This document shows positions 18,934 through 29,982 of a stretch of 57,496 nucleotides of DNA, one piece after another. Origin of the DNA: Lysobacter_F sp035645555 (GTDB taxonomy: Bacteria; Pseudomonadota; Gammaproteobacteria; Xanthomonadales; Xanthomonadaceae). Under the pieces are notes generated by a model. The model was not told the origin of the DNA. It did no database searches and saw nothing but the letters and a program-made list of their open reading frames with translations. Location of the stretch: assembly GCA_035645555.1 (NCBI GenBank), contig DASQMI010000064.1, forward strand, positions 1-57,496. The letters run 5' to 3'. Position 1 is the first letter of the stretch; each line of letters begins with the position of its first letter. The position numbers were made by a program, and so were the translations under genes.

Positions 18934-19845
18934 ATGGTCCGTCAGCGCACCCTGAAGAACGTGACCCGCGCCACCGGCGTGGGCCTGCACAGCGGGCAGA
19001 AGGTCTTCCTCACCCTGCGACCGGCGCCGGTGGATACCGGCATCGTGTTCCGGCGCGTGGACCTGGACCCGGTGGTCGAGGTGCCGGCGCGCGCCGAACT
19101 CGTCACCGAAACCACCCTGTGCACCGGCCTGAGCTGCGGCCCGGCGAAGGTGCAGACGGTCGAGCACCTGCTGTCCGCGCTGGCGGGCCTGGGCGTGGAC
19201 AACTGCTACGTCGAACTGTCGGCGCCGGAAGTGCCGATCATGGACGGCTCCGCCGGTCCGTTCGTGTTCCTGCTGCAGTCGGCCGGGATCGAGGAGCAGA
19301 ACGCGCCGAAGCGCTTCATCCGCCTGCTCAAGCCGGTCGAGGTGCGTGACGGCGACAAGTGGGCGCGCTTCACCCCGCACGACGGCTTCCGCCTGAGCTT
19401 CACCGTCGAGTTCGACCATCCGGCAATCCCGCGTTCGCAGTCGCATGCGGATGTCGACTTTTCCACCGAGAACTACATCCGCGAAGTGAGCCGCGCGCGC
19501 ACGTTCGGCTTCATGCGCGATCTCGAATACATGCGCGAGCGCAACCTCGGCCTCGGCGGCTCGATGGATAACGCGATCGTGCTCGACGAGTACCGCGTGC
19601 TCAACGACGACGGCTTGCGCTACGCCGACGAATTCGTCCGCCACAAGATCCTCGACGCGGTCGGCGACCTCTACCTGGCCGGGCGTCCGATCCTTGGCCA
19701 TTACGCCGGTTTCAAGTCGGGCCACGCGCTCAACAACAAACTGGTGCGCGCGTTGCTGGCGGCGCAGGATGCCTGGGACGAAGTCAGCTTCACCGAGCCC
19801 GCGGCCGGCGTTCCGGTCCACTACGGCATGCCGCAGTACGCCTGA
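18934..19845 (+). CDS. lpxC: UDP-3-O-acyl-N-acetylglucosamine deacetylase
   Basis: LpxC performs the committed step of lipid A synthesis in the cytoplasm. The 303-residue protein begins at the ATG that gives the family N-terminus (RQRTLKN...GVGLHSG). Zinc ligands are visible in TVEHLLSALAG and in HKILDAVGDLYLAG, and the catalytic histidine lies in GHYAGFKSGHALNN. Position after ftsZ is the usual order in gammaproteobacteria. The preceding terminator and candidate promoter suggest its own transcription, separate from the dcw operon. Confidence 0.97.
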   Translation: MVRQRTLKNVTRATGVGLHSGQKVFLTLRPAPVDTGIVFRRVDLDPVVEVPARAELVTETTLCTGLSCGPAKVQTVEHLLSALAGLGVDNCYVELSAPEVPIMDGSAGPFVFLLQSAGIEEQNAPKRFIRLLKPVEVRDGDKWARFTPHDGFRLSFTVEFDHPAIPRSQSHADVDFSTENYIREVSRARTFGFMRDLEYMRERNLGLGGSMDNAIVLDEYRVLNDDGLRYADEFVRHKILDAVGDLYLAGRPILGHYAGFKSGHALNNKLVRALLAAQDAWDEVSFTEPAAGVPVHYGMPQYA

Positions 19846-20049
19846 GCGGCAGCCCGGAGCGGGTCCTCTTCGCGTTGAGCCGCCGGCCACGCCCCGCACG
19901 GGCGGCCGTCACGCTTGTGAACTCCGGGCGACCGCTTGACGGAAATTTAACGATTTCCTAGCGAATTCAGCCGCGCGCTTAACACCCCCCGCGTGAAGCC
20001 CCAGTAGCATCGCCCCACGTCGTCGGCCGGGAAGGCCGGTGGACGGGCC

Positions 20050-20496
20050 TCAGGCGTCGTCGTCGCGCTTCGGATCCGAGGACAGCGACGCCAGGGCCGC
20101 GCGCAGGGCGTCCTGGGCCGCGGCCGATCGGGGTGCGAGGGTCCGGCGCGACTGCTGGGGAGCGGTCGGCCGGGATGTCGCGGTGTCGACAGCGGTCTTG
20201 ATGACCACCTCCGCCGCATTCAGCCCGAGGGACCGGGCGACGTCGAGGATCTCGGGGGCCGCCAGCCGCAGCTTGGCGCGCCAGACCGGGGCGTCGACGG
20301 TGAAAACGAGCCTGCCGCGATCGACGTTGGCCAGCCTGGCATGGGCGGCCAGCGGCGCCGGCAGGGAGGGGCGCAATCGACGATCCAGTTCGTCCAGCCA
20401 CAGGGCACGACGGACGGTGTCGCCGGCCGGTTCCGCCAGCAGCGCATCGAGTGCGCGCTGGGGCGCGGCGCGGCGCGGGGATCGGGAATCGGACAT
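20050..20496 (-). CDS. dciA: DciA, DnaB helicase operator (DUF721)
   Basis: DciA is the ancestral bacterial loader or operator for the replicative helicase in species without DnaC or DnaI. This 148-residue protein has a basic N-terminus, a DUF721 core at about residues 30-100 (the L-R-P-L...H..L..V..G.L.F.V..P.W...LR pattern), and a disordered Pro/Ser/Arg/Asp tail. ATG at 20496 is the only suitable start. It is only 10 nt from the ATG of the divergent M23 peptidase, so each gene's promoter must lie inside the other gene, or the genes are transcribed without usual leaders. The downstream gap to lpxC (about 200 nt, convergent) has no clear terminator. Confidence 0.88.
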   Translation of the reverse strand: MSDSRSPRRAAPQRALDALLAEPAGDTVRRALWLDELDRRLRPSLPAPLAAHARLANVDRGRLVFTVDAPVWRAKLRLAAPEILDVARSLGLNAAEVVIKTAVDTATSRPTAPQQSRRTLAPRSAAAQDALRAALASLSSDPKRDDDA

Positions 20497-20506
20497 CGGA
20501 ACCAGG

Positions 20507-21421
20507 ATGCTGAAACGACCCGTGATCAAGACGAGGACGCCCACCGGCCCGGGCCGATACCTGCAGCGCGTCGGCGAGATGCTGGCGCGGCGGCCGGCGG
20601 TGGTGCTGGTCAGCGTACTCCTTTCCGGCGTGGCGATGGGCGCCGGCCTGGACGCGGCGGACAATGCGCGCCTGCGCGCGCAGCTGCAGCACCAGCAGGC
20701 CGAGATCGAGGCCACCCGCGCGGGCGCACAGCGCGAACTGAACGCGCTCGCCGCCCGGCTCGGCGAGCTGCAGGCCGAGGCAAACCGGCTGAACGCGCTC
20801 GGCGAGCGCCTCACCCGCATGGGCCAGCTGGAAGACGGCGAATTCGATTTCGAGCGGCCGGTCGGCGTCGGTGGTGCCGATCCGGTGCGCGACATTTCCA
20901 AGCGCGAGCTGGAACACGGCATGGCGCGGCTGGACGCGCAGTTCGCGCTGTCCGGCGACCAGCTGTCGGTGCTGGAATCGCTGCTGTTCAACCGCCAGCT
21001 CGACATGAACGCGGTGCCGTCGCGCGAACCGATCGCCGGCAGCTACATCACCTCCGGCTTCGGCACCCGCGCCGACCCGCTCGGCGGCGGCAGCCAGTTC
21101 CACAAGGGTCTGGATTTCGAAGCGAACGTCGGCGATCCCGTGCTGGCGGTGGCGGATGGCGTGGTCAGCTACGCCGGCGTGCGCGCCGGCTACGGCAACG
21201 TGATCGAGGTCGACCACGGCAATGGCTACGTCACCCGCTACGCGCACAACTCGCGCCTGACCCGCCGGGTCGGCGACCTGGTGCGGGCCGGGCAGGAGGT
21301 CGCCAAGGCGGGCTCGACCGGCCGCTCGACCGGCGCCCACGTGCACTTCGAGGTGTGGGAGAACGGCCGGGTGGTCAACCCGCGCAAGTTCCTCAGCCAG
21401 CACTCGCCGCTGCGGCGTTGA
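20507..21421 (+). CDS. Membrane-anchored M23 family metallopeptidase
   Basis: This 304-residue protein is a probable peptidoglycan endopeptidase or envelope factor. It has a basic N-terminus, one membrane helix at about residues 30-48, a coiled coil at about 50-105, and a C-terminal M23 (LytM) domain. The zinc and catalytic residues are all present: His199-x3-Asp203, His247, His278 and His280. The intact set means it could be an active DD-endopeptidase rather than a degenerate EnvC/NlpD activator. The ATG at 20507 lacks a good ribosome-binding site; ATG 20579 is a weaker alternative. It precedes secA, as in other xanthomonads. Confidence 0.9.
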   Translation: MLKRPVIKTRTPTGPGRYLQRVGEMLARRPAVVLVSVLLSGVAMGAGLDAADNARLRAQLQHQQAEIEATRAGAQRELNALAARLGELQAEANRLNALGERLTRMGQLEDGEFDFERPVGVGGADPVRDISKRELEHGMARLDAQFALSGDQLSVLESLLFNRQLDMNAVPSREPIAGSYITSGFGTRADPLGGGSQFHKGLDFEANVGDPVLAVADGVVSYAGVRAGYGNVIEVDHGNGYVTRYAHNSRLTRRVGDLVRAGQEVAKAGSTGRSTGAHVHFEVWENGRVVNPRKFLSQHSPLRR

Positions 21422-21461
21422 CGCGACCGGGGCCTTGATTCGCGCCCCGGCGCCACCACGC

Positions 21462-21467
21462 TAGAAT
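21462..21467 (+). promoter_or_regulatory. -10 box, candidate secA promoter
   Basis: TAGAAT lies 40 nt after the M23 stop codon. The best -35-like hexamer (TTGATT at 21435-21440) is 21 nt away, too far for a normal promoter, so only the -10 element is called. Transcription would start near 21474, upstream of the hairpin at 21500. Confidence 0.4.
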
Positions 21468-21499
21468 GCGGTTCGCCTGACTCAGTTTCACCTTGGAAG

Positions 21500-21528
21500 C
21501 AGGGCGCCCGGCGCCCTGTTTTCGTTTG
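21500..21528 (+). terminator. Terminator-like hairpin in the secA leader
   Basis: CAGGGCG (21500-21506) pairs with CGCCCTG (21512-21518) around a 5-nt loop, followed directly by TTTTCGTTT. It has the form of an intrinsic terminator 52 nt before the secA ATG and downstream of a -10-like box. It may end the M23 transcript, or act as an attenuator in the secA leader. Confidence 0.6.
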
Positions 21529-21570
21529 TGGCCGCGGCGCCGCGCGCCGCCCACCCGTTTCGGACTTCTC

Positions 21571-24294
<2,724 letters not shown>

Positions 24295-24322
24295 GCGGCA
24301 GCGCGCATGCCAGGGTGATGCG

Positions 24323-25327
24323 ATGCCTGCGCCCACCGTCGATTCTGCGAACGCGTTGATGGGCGCGGCGCGCGCACCGCGCGAGGTCGAGGTGGTCGCG
24401 GCGGTGATCCGCGACGCGCGCGGGCGGATTCTGCTCGCGCGCCGTACCGAAGGCCGCGATCTGGCCGGCCTGTGGGAATTTCCCGGCGGCAAGCGCGAGC
24501 CCGGCGAATCCGCCGAGGCGGCGCTCGCGCGCGAGCTGCACGAGGAGCTCGGCATCGATATCGAGCCGGGAACGCCGCTGATCCGCGTACCGCAGCGTTA
24601 TCCGGACAAGCACCTGCGGCTGGACGTGCGCGAGCTGGCCGGTTGGCGCGGCCAGGCGCGCGGGCGCGAGGGCCAGGCGCTGGCGTGGGTGCCGCCGCAC
24701 AAGCTGCAGGACTATGCGATGCCGCCGGCCGACCGCCCGGTGGTCGCCGCCCTGCGGCAGCCGGCCGAGTATCTGGTGACACCGGCGCCGGGTGCCGACG
24801 ATGCGGCCTGGCTGGCCGCGCTGTCGCGCGCGCTGGCGAACGGCGTGCGCCGCGTACAACTGCGCGCGCCCGGAACCGGTCCGGCGCGCTGGCGCGCGCT
24901 CGCGGCGCAGGCGGCGGCGCTGTGCCAGGCGGCCGGCGCCGAGGTGCTGGTCAATGCTGATGCCGCCCTCGCGCGCGAGCTCGGTGCCGGTCTGCACCTG
25001 CGCGCGGCGCAGCTGGCCGGGGCGCCGCATCGGCCGGACGATGGCCGTCCGCTCGCGGCGTCCTGCCACACGCTCGAGGATCTGCGAGCCGCCGAGGCGA
25101 TCGGCTGCGACTTCGTGGTCCTCGGGCCGGTACAGCCCACGCCCAGCCATCCGGGCGCGCCCGTGCTGGGATGGGACGGGTTCGCCGCGCTGCGCGCCGA
25201 GGTGTCGCTACCGATCTACGCGATCGGCGGGCTTTCGCGCGAGGATCAGGACCAGGCCCGCCAGCACGGCGCCCAGGGCATCGCGGCGATCCGCGCACTG
25301 TGGCCGCACGACCCGCCGCCGCGCTGA
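24323..25327 (+). CDS. MutT-type Nudix hydrolase fused to a TMP synthase-like domain
   Basis: The 334-residue protein joins two domains. Residues about 20-150 are a MutT-like Nudix domain with an intact Nudix box (GGKREPGE, then REL.EELGI), the type that hydrolyses 8-oxo-dGTP. Residues about 160-330 resemble thiamine-phosphate synthase, with VLGPVQPTPSHPG and the phosphate-binding AIGGL block. The TMP-synthase magnesium-site segment is altered (GLHLRAAQL where GVHLGQ.D is usual), so that half is unlikely to be a normal ThiE. This fusion is known in many gammaproteobacteria. AGGGTG precedes the ATG. It follows secA by 28 nt and precedes coaE, probably in one transcript. Confidence 0.9.
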   Translation: MPAPTVDSANALMGAARAPREVEVVAAVIRDARGRILLARRTEGRDLAGLWEFPGGKREPGESAEAALARELHEELGIDIEPGTPLIRVPQRYPDKHLRLDVRELAGWRGQARGREGQALAWVPPHKLQDYAMPPADRPVVAALRQPAEYLVTPAPGADDAAWLAALSRALANGVRRVQLRAPGTGPARWRALAAQAAALCQAAGAEVLVNADAALARELGAGLHLRAAQLAGAPHRPDDGRPLAASCHTLEDLRAAEAIGCDFVVLGPVQPTPSHPGAPVLGWDGFAALRAEVSLPIYAIGGLSREDQDQARQHGAQGIAAIRALWPHDPPPR

Positions 25328-25360
25328 GCGGCTGCTAGAGTCCCGGAGGAAGGAGGGACG

Positions 25361-25972
25361 ATGAGCGAGTACGTCGTGGGGCTCACCGGCGGCATCGCTT
25401 CGGGCAAGAGCGAGGTCGGGCGCCGCTTCGCTGCGCTCGGTGTCACTGTGGTCGACGCCGACGTCGCCGCGCGCGACGCGCTGGCGCCAGGCTCACCGGG
25501 ACTCGCCGACGTCATCGCGCATTTCGGTCCGGCGGTGCTGGATGCCTCGGGCGCGCTCGACCGCGCGGCGATGCGGCGCCGCGTGTTCGGCGACGACGCA
25601 GCGCGCCGCGCGCTGGAAGCGATCGTGCATCCGCGCGTGCGCGAAGCGATGCAGCGGGCTTGCCGGGACGCGGACGGCGTATACGCGATCGCGATGATTC
25701 CGTTGCTCGCCGAAGGCGGCGGGCGTGCCACGTATCCGTGGCTGGACCGGATCCTGGTGGTGGACGCGCCCGAGACCGTGCAGCGCGAGCGACTGATCCG
25801 CCGCGACGGCATCGCGGCCGACCTCGCCGATCGGATGATCGCCGCGCAGGCGACGCGCGCGGCGCGGCTGGCGATCGCCGACGACGTGCTAGTCAATGAC
25901 GGCAGGCCCGACGCGCTCGTCGCGCATGTCGAGGCGCTGGATGCGCGCTACCGCGTGCTGGCGAACGGTTAA
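25361..25972 (+). CDS. coaE: Dephospho-CoA kinase
   Basis: CoaE phosphorylates dephospho-CoA, the last step of coenzyme A synthesis. The 203-residue P-loop kinase has Gly10-x4-Gly15-Lys16-Ser17, the DADVAARD block that binds substrate, and the IPLLAE segment and lid arginines typical of the family. AAGGAGG sits 6 nt upstream of the ATG, the best ribosome-binding site in the window. The stop codon is one base from the stop of the convergent pilD gene. The pairing of coaE with pilus genes is common in gammaproteobacteria. Confidence 0.96.
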   Translation: MSEYVVGLTGGIASGKSEVGRRFAALGVTVVDADVAARDALAPGSPGLADVIAHFGPAVLDASGALDRAAMRRRVFGDDAARRALEAIVHPRVREAMQRACRDADGVYAIAMIPLLAEGGGRATYPWLDRILVVDAPETVQRERLIRRDGIAADLADRMIAAQATRAARLAIADDVLVNDGRPDALVAHVEALDARYRVLANG

Positions 25973-25973
25973 C

Positions 25974-26837
25974 TCAGTCGAGTCCGCTCAGGCGCAGGTA
26001 GGCGTCGATCAGGTCGCCGCCCCAGAAGAACACCAGCCAGCCGGCCACTGCCAGGTAGGGGCCGAACGGGATCGGCGTCTGCCGGTCGCGGCCTTTCATC
26101 GCCAGCCACACTGACCCGACGATCGCGCCGACCAGTGACGACAGCAGCAGGGTGGGCAGGATGCCCTTGAGGCCGACCCAGGCGCCGATTGCGGCCAGCA
26201 GTTTGAAGTCGCCGTGGCCCATGCCTTCCTTGCCGGTGAGCTGCTTGAACAGCCACCACACGCTCCACAGGCTGAGGTAGCCGAGCATCGCGCCGAGCAG
26301 CGCGGGCTTGACCGGCATGTAGAGGTTGTCCGCCGCCCCGACCAGCCCCAGCCACATCAACGGCAGCGTGAGCGAATCGGGCAGGTATTGCGTGCGGAAG
26401 TCGATGCCCGAGGCAGCGATCAGGAAGCCGGTGAAGACCATCGCCCCGAACCCCTGCCAGCCGAACCCGAAGCGCCAGACGCAGCACACGAACAGCGCCA
26501 TCGTCAGCAGCTCCACCAGCGGGTACTGCATGGAGATGTGCGTCCCGCAGCCGCGGCATCGACCGCGCTGCAGCGCATAGCTCAGCACCGGAATGTTCTC
26601 GTACCAGCGCAGCACGCGCTTGCACTGCGGGCAGTGCGAGCGTTCCACCACGATGCCGGGCGGCGGCGGATCGTAGACGTCCGGCTGCTCCAGCACCTCG
26701 CGCGCATCGCGCTTCCACTGCCACTCCAGCCGGGGCGGCAGGCGCAGGATCACCACGTTGAGAAAGCTGCCCACCAGCAGGCCGAGCCCGGCCGCGAGCG
26801 GATAGCCGAGGCCGGGGTTCTGGTCGAGGAACGCCAT
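25974..26837 (-). CDS. pilD: Type IV prepilin peptidase and N-methyltransferase
   Basis: PilD is the inner-membrane aspartic protease that cleaves prepilin leaders and methylates the new N-terminal Phe; it would process both pilins encoded upstream. The 287-residue protein has about eight membrane segments, a cytoplasmic zinc site made of Cys69-x2-Cys72 and Cys94-x2-Cys97, and the two catalytic aspartates, Asp146 (in GIDFRTQYLPD) and Asp210 (in GHGDFKLL). It is last in a pilB-pilC-pilD run on the minus strand, 20 nt after the pilC stop. The ribosome-binding site is poor, so translation may depend on the upstream gene. Confidence 0.96.
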   Translation of the reverse strand: MAFLDQNPGLGYPLAAGLGLLVGSFLNVVILRLPPRLEWQWKRDAREVLEQPDVYDPPPPGIVVERSHCPQCKRVLRWYENIPVLSYALQRGRCRGCGTHISMQYPLVELLTMALFVCCVWRFGFGWQGFGAMVFTGFLIAASGIDFRTQYLPDSLTLPLMWLGLVGAADNLYMPVKPALLGAMLGYLSLWSVWWLFKQLTGKEGMGHGDFKLLAAIGAWVGLKGILPTLLLSSLVGAIVGSVWLAMKGRDRQTPIPFGPYLAVAGWLVFFWGGDLIDAYLRLSGLD

Positions 26838-26857
26838 CGGGTCGGACGACTCCTGGA

Positions 26858-28111
26858 TCAGACCGCGCCGGCCAGCTTGAAGATCGGCAGGTACATGCCA
26901 ATCACCATGCCGCCCACGATGGTTCCCAGAAACACCATGATCATCGGCTCGATCAGGCTCGCGAGCGCGTCAACCGCGTTGTTCACTTCCTGCTCGTAAA
27001 ACTCGGCCACCTTGAACAGCATGGAGTCGAGCGCGCCGGCCTCCTCGCCGATGGCGGTCATCTGGATGACCATGTGCGGGAACAGGTTGACCTGCTTCAT
27101 CGCCATGTTCATCTGGTAACCGACGGCGACGTCGTCGCGGATCCGGTGTACCGCCTTGGTATAGACCGAGTTGCCGGTGGCGCCGGCGACCGACTCGAGC
27201 GCTTCCACCAGCGGCACGCCGGCCTTGAAGGTGACGGCGAGTGTGCGCGCGAAGCGGGCGATCGCGGAGTTGTGCATGATCTGGCCGATCACCGGGATCG
27301 TCAGGATGATGCGGTCCAGGAAATGGGCGAACGCAATAGAGCGTTTCTGCAAAGCGATAAACCCCATCGCTGTGCCGACTGCGATACCCAGCATCAGCCA
27401 CCACCAGCCGATCATGAAATCGCTCGCCGCAATGATCATCTTGGTGAAGGCGGGGAGATCGGCGCCGAAATTCTTGAACACTTCCTGGAACTGCGGCACG
27501 ACGAAGATGAGCAGGATCGCGCTGACCAGGATGGCGACCGCAACCACCATGGTCGGGTAGAACATCGCCTTCTTGATCTTGCCCTTCAAGGTTTCCAGGT
27601 TCTCCTTGTAGGTCGCGATCGTGTCGAGCACGGTTTCCAGCACGCCTGCCGATTCGCCGGCGCGCACCAGGTTGCGGTAGAGCTCGTCGAAATAGATCGG
27701 GTGCTTGGACAGCGCCTCGTGCAATGCGGAGCCGCTCTCGATGTCAGCGCGGATCGCATTGATCAGGTCCTTGAAGCGCGGGTTCTTCTGTCCGCCTGCG
27801 AGGATTTCCAGCGACGTCACGATCGGCACGCCTGACTTCATCATCGTCGCGATCTGGCGGCTGAAGAACGCAATGTCGCGGGCGGTGATCGCCTTGCCGG
27901 CGCCGCCGAACAACGGCTTGGACTTCGGCTTGATCACGGCCGGGGTAATACCCTGCCGGCGCAGTTCCGCGCGCACCAGATTCACGTTCTTTGCCGGCGA
28001 CTCGCCTTTGATCTTGACGCCACGCTTGTCGGTGCCTTCCCACACGAAGATGGGCAAGGGTTCCGCGCGGCGGACGGTCTCGGTCTTGGCGGCGGTGCGG
28101 GTGGCGGCCAT
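26858..28111 (-). CDS. pilC: Type IV pilus inner-membrane platform protein
   Basis: PilC is the polytopic platform that couples the cytoplasmic motor to pilin polymerisation. The 417-residue protein has two GspF/PilC repeats: a soluble helical bundle at about 75-190 ending in a membrane helix, and a second at about 275-400 ending in the final membrane helix. The motif GEEAGALDSML in repeat 2 mirrors GESAGVLETVL in repeat 1. AAGGA precedes the ATG. Only 3 nt separate it from the pilB stop, so it is coupled to pilB. Confidence 0.96.
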   Translation of the reverse strand: MAATRTAAKTETVRRAEPLPIFVWEGTDKRGVKIKGESPAKNVNLVRAELRRQGITPAVIKPKSKPLFGGAGKAITARDIAFFSRQIATMMKSGVPIVTSLEILAGGQKNPRFKDLINAIRADIESGSALHEALSKHPIYFDELYRNLVRAGESAGVLETVLDTIATYKENLETLKGKIKKAMFYPTMVVAVAILVSAILLIFVVPQFQEVFKNFGADLPAFTKMIIAASDFMIGWWWLMLGIAVGTAMGFIALQKRSIAFAHFLDRIILTIPVIGQIMHNSAIARFARTLAVTFKAGVPLVEALESVAGATGNSVYTKAVHRIRDDVAVGYQMNMAMKQVNLFPHMVIQMTAIGEEAGALDSMLFKVAEFYEQEVNNAVDALASLIEPMIMVFLGTIVGGMVIGMYLPIFKLAGAV

Positions 28112-28114
28112 GGC

Positions 28115-29836
28115 TTAGTCCTTGGTGACGCGGTTGATTTCGGAGAGGCTGGTCACGCCGTTCTTCACTTTCAGCAGCGCGGATTCGCGCAGATCGCGGA
28201 TGCCGCTGCGCTTGCACGCCTCGGCGATCTGCAAGGCGTTGCCGCCGCTGAGAATGATCTGCTGGATGTCCTCGGTCATCGGCATCACCTGGTAGATGCC
28301 GGTGCGGCCCTTGTAGCCCTCGGTGCACTCCGGGCAACCGACCGCCTCGTAGACCTTCAGTCCGGCGGCGATCTCCTCGGGCGAGAAGCCCTCGGCGATC
28401 AGCGCGTGCTCGGGCAGCTTCACCTCACGCTTACAGTCGTGCAGGCGGCGGGCGAGGCGTTGGGCGATGACCAGAGTCACTGCGGAGGTGATGTTGTACG
28501 GCGCCACGCCCATGTTCATCAGCCGGGCGACCGTTTGCGGCGCGTCGTTGGTGTGTAGCGTCGACAGCACCATGTGGCCGGTCTGCGCCGCTTTGATTGC
28601 GATCTCGGCGGTCTCGAGGTCGCGGATTTCGCCGACCATGATGACGTCCGGGTCCTGACGGAGGAACGCGCGCAGCGCAGCGGCGAACGTCATGCCGCGC
28701 TTGACGTTCATCTGCACCTGGTTGATGCCCGGCACGCGGATTTCGACCGGGTCCTCGACCGTGGAGATGTTGCGGTTCTCCTCGTTGAGGATGTTGAGCG
28801 CCGTGTACAGCGACACGGTCTTGCCGGAGCCGGTCGGGCCGGTCACCAGCACCATGCCGTACGGCTTCTGAATCGCCTCGAGGAACAGCTTCTTCTGATC
28901 CTCCTCGTAGCCCAGCTTGTCGATGCCGAGCTTGGCCGCGCTGGCGTCCAGCACGCGCAGCACCACCTTCTCGCCGAACAGCGTGGGCAGGGTGCTGACG
29001 CGGAAGTCGATCTGCTTGGTCTTCGACAGGTTGAGCTTGATGCGGCCGTCCTGCGGTACGCGCTTCTCGGCGATATCGAGCTGCGCCATCACCTTCAGGC
29101 GCGCCGAGATGCGGGTATGCAGTTTGACCGGCACGCGCGCCACCTGCTTGAGCAGGCCGTCGATGCGCACGCGCACCCGATAGTCGGTTTCGTACGGTTC
29201 GAAATGGATGTCCGAGGCGCCACGGCGGATCGAGTCCACCAGCACCTTGTTGATGAACTTCACGACCGGGGTATCGTCGCCCTTGGCGTCGACACCCCCA
29301 TCGCCGATCTCGTCGTCGCCTCCGCTGACCTCGAGATTCTCCAGTCCCTCCTCGCCGTCCATCTCGGCGCCTAGCGCGTCCGATGCGGAGAGCCACTGGT
29401 CGATCATCCGCTGGATGCGGTCGGCATCCACCAGCACCGGCTCGACCACCAGGTTGGTCTGGAACTTGATCTCGTCGAGCGCGCGCGTGTTGGTGGGTTC
29501 GGCGATGCCGACGAACAGACGGTTGCCGCGCTTGAACAGCGGCAGCGCCTCATGTTTGCGGATCAGCTCCTCGCTGACCAGCTTGATGCCGGATTGCCCC
29601 GGGTCGAGCGCTTCGATGTCGAAGATCGGAATGCCGAATTCGACCGAGTTGGCGGCCGCCATTTGGAGGGCCGTGACCAGCTTCTTTTCGATCAGGTACT
29701 GCGGCAGCGGCTTGCGCTCGGCCGTCGCGGCGGCCATCGCGTCGCGCGCAGGCTGCTCTTCCAGAACGCCGTCCAGCACCAGGCGGCGGGCAATGCCGGT
29801 AATGCCGACCAGATTGGCCGTGGCAACGGTGTTCAT
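28115..29836 (-). CDS. pilB: Type IV pilus extension ATPase
   Basis: PilB is the hexameric AAA-type ATPase that powers pilus extension. The 573-residue protein has an N-terminal MshEN/GspE-N region (about 1-150), an acidic linker, and a C-terminal ATPase domain with Walker A (GPTGSGKT), the Asp box, Walker B (DPDVIMVGEIRD), a His box, and a four-cysteine zinc site whose visible half is CPEC with a partner Cys upstream near DCKRE. GAAGGGG precedes the ATG. It lies downstream of the second pilin gene and is probably the first gene of pilBCD. Confidence 0.96.
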   Translation of the reverse strand: MNTVATANLVGITGIARRLVLDGVLEEQPARDAMAAATAERKPLPQYLIEKKLVTALQMAAANSVEFGIPIFDIEALDPGQSGIKLVSEELIRKHEALPLFKRGNRLFVGIAEPTNTRALDEIKFQTNLVVEPVLVDADRIQRMIDQWLSASDALGAEMDGEEGLENLEVSGGDDEIGDGGVDAKGDDTPVVKFINKVLVDSIRRGASDIHFEPYETDYRVRVRIDGLLKQVARVPVKLHTRISARLKVMAQLDIAEKRVPQDGRIKLNLSKTKQIDFRVSTLPTLFGEKVVLRVLDASAAKLGIDKLGYEEDQKKLFLEAIQKPYGMVLVTGPTGSGKTVSLYTALNILNEENRNISTVEDPVEIRVPGINQVQMNVKRGMTFAAALRAFLRQDPDVIMVGEIRDLETAEIAIKAAQTGHMVLSTLHTNDAPQTVARLMNMGVAPYNITSAVTLVIAQRLARRLHDCKREVKLPEHALIAEGFSPEEIAAGLKVYEAVGCPECTEGYKGRTGIYQVMPMTEDIQQIILSGGNALQIAEACKRSGIRDLRESALLKVKNGVTSLSEINRVTKD

Positions 29837-29982
29837 AGGCCCCTTCGCTTTTCCCCGGCTTGGAATGTAACCAATTCCGGCGGCAGGCGCATGGCGCTCC
29901 GTTCAGCCACGGAGCGCAGCTAGGGACTTTGCTCCGCGAAGCGGACGTCCGTCACGCTGGGACCGTGCGGTCCGGCGTCGGA
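29837..29982 (-). other. Spacer between pilA (downstream copy) and pilB with hairpins
   Basis: This 146-nt gap holds an 8-bp stem with an 8-nt loop (29894-29901 with 29910-29917) and a 6-bp inverted repeat at 29960-29973, neither followed by a T-run. They look like mRNA 3' stabilisers for the abundant pilin message with partial read-through to pilB. A weak -10-like TACATT for pilB is also visible on the minus strand near 29866. Confidence 0.45.

Noticed and set aside
19937..19965. Plus-strand promoter (TTGACG, 17 nt, TAGCGA) after lpxC
   Set aside because: The -35 is good, but the -10 is poor and no plus-strand gene follows within 500 nt except through antisense dciA; not strong enough to call.
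24295..24322. TPP riboswitch before the TMP synthase-like gene
   Set aside because: The gap after secA is only 28 nt and has no THI-box sequence.
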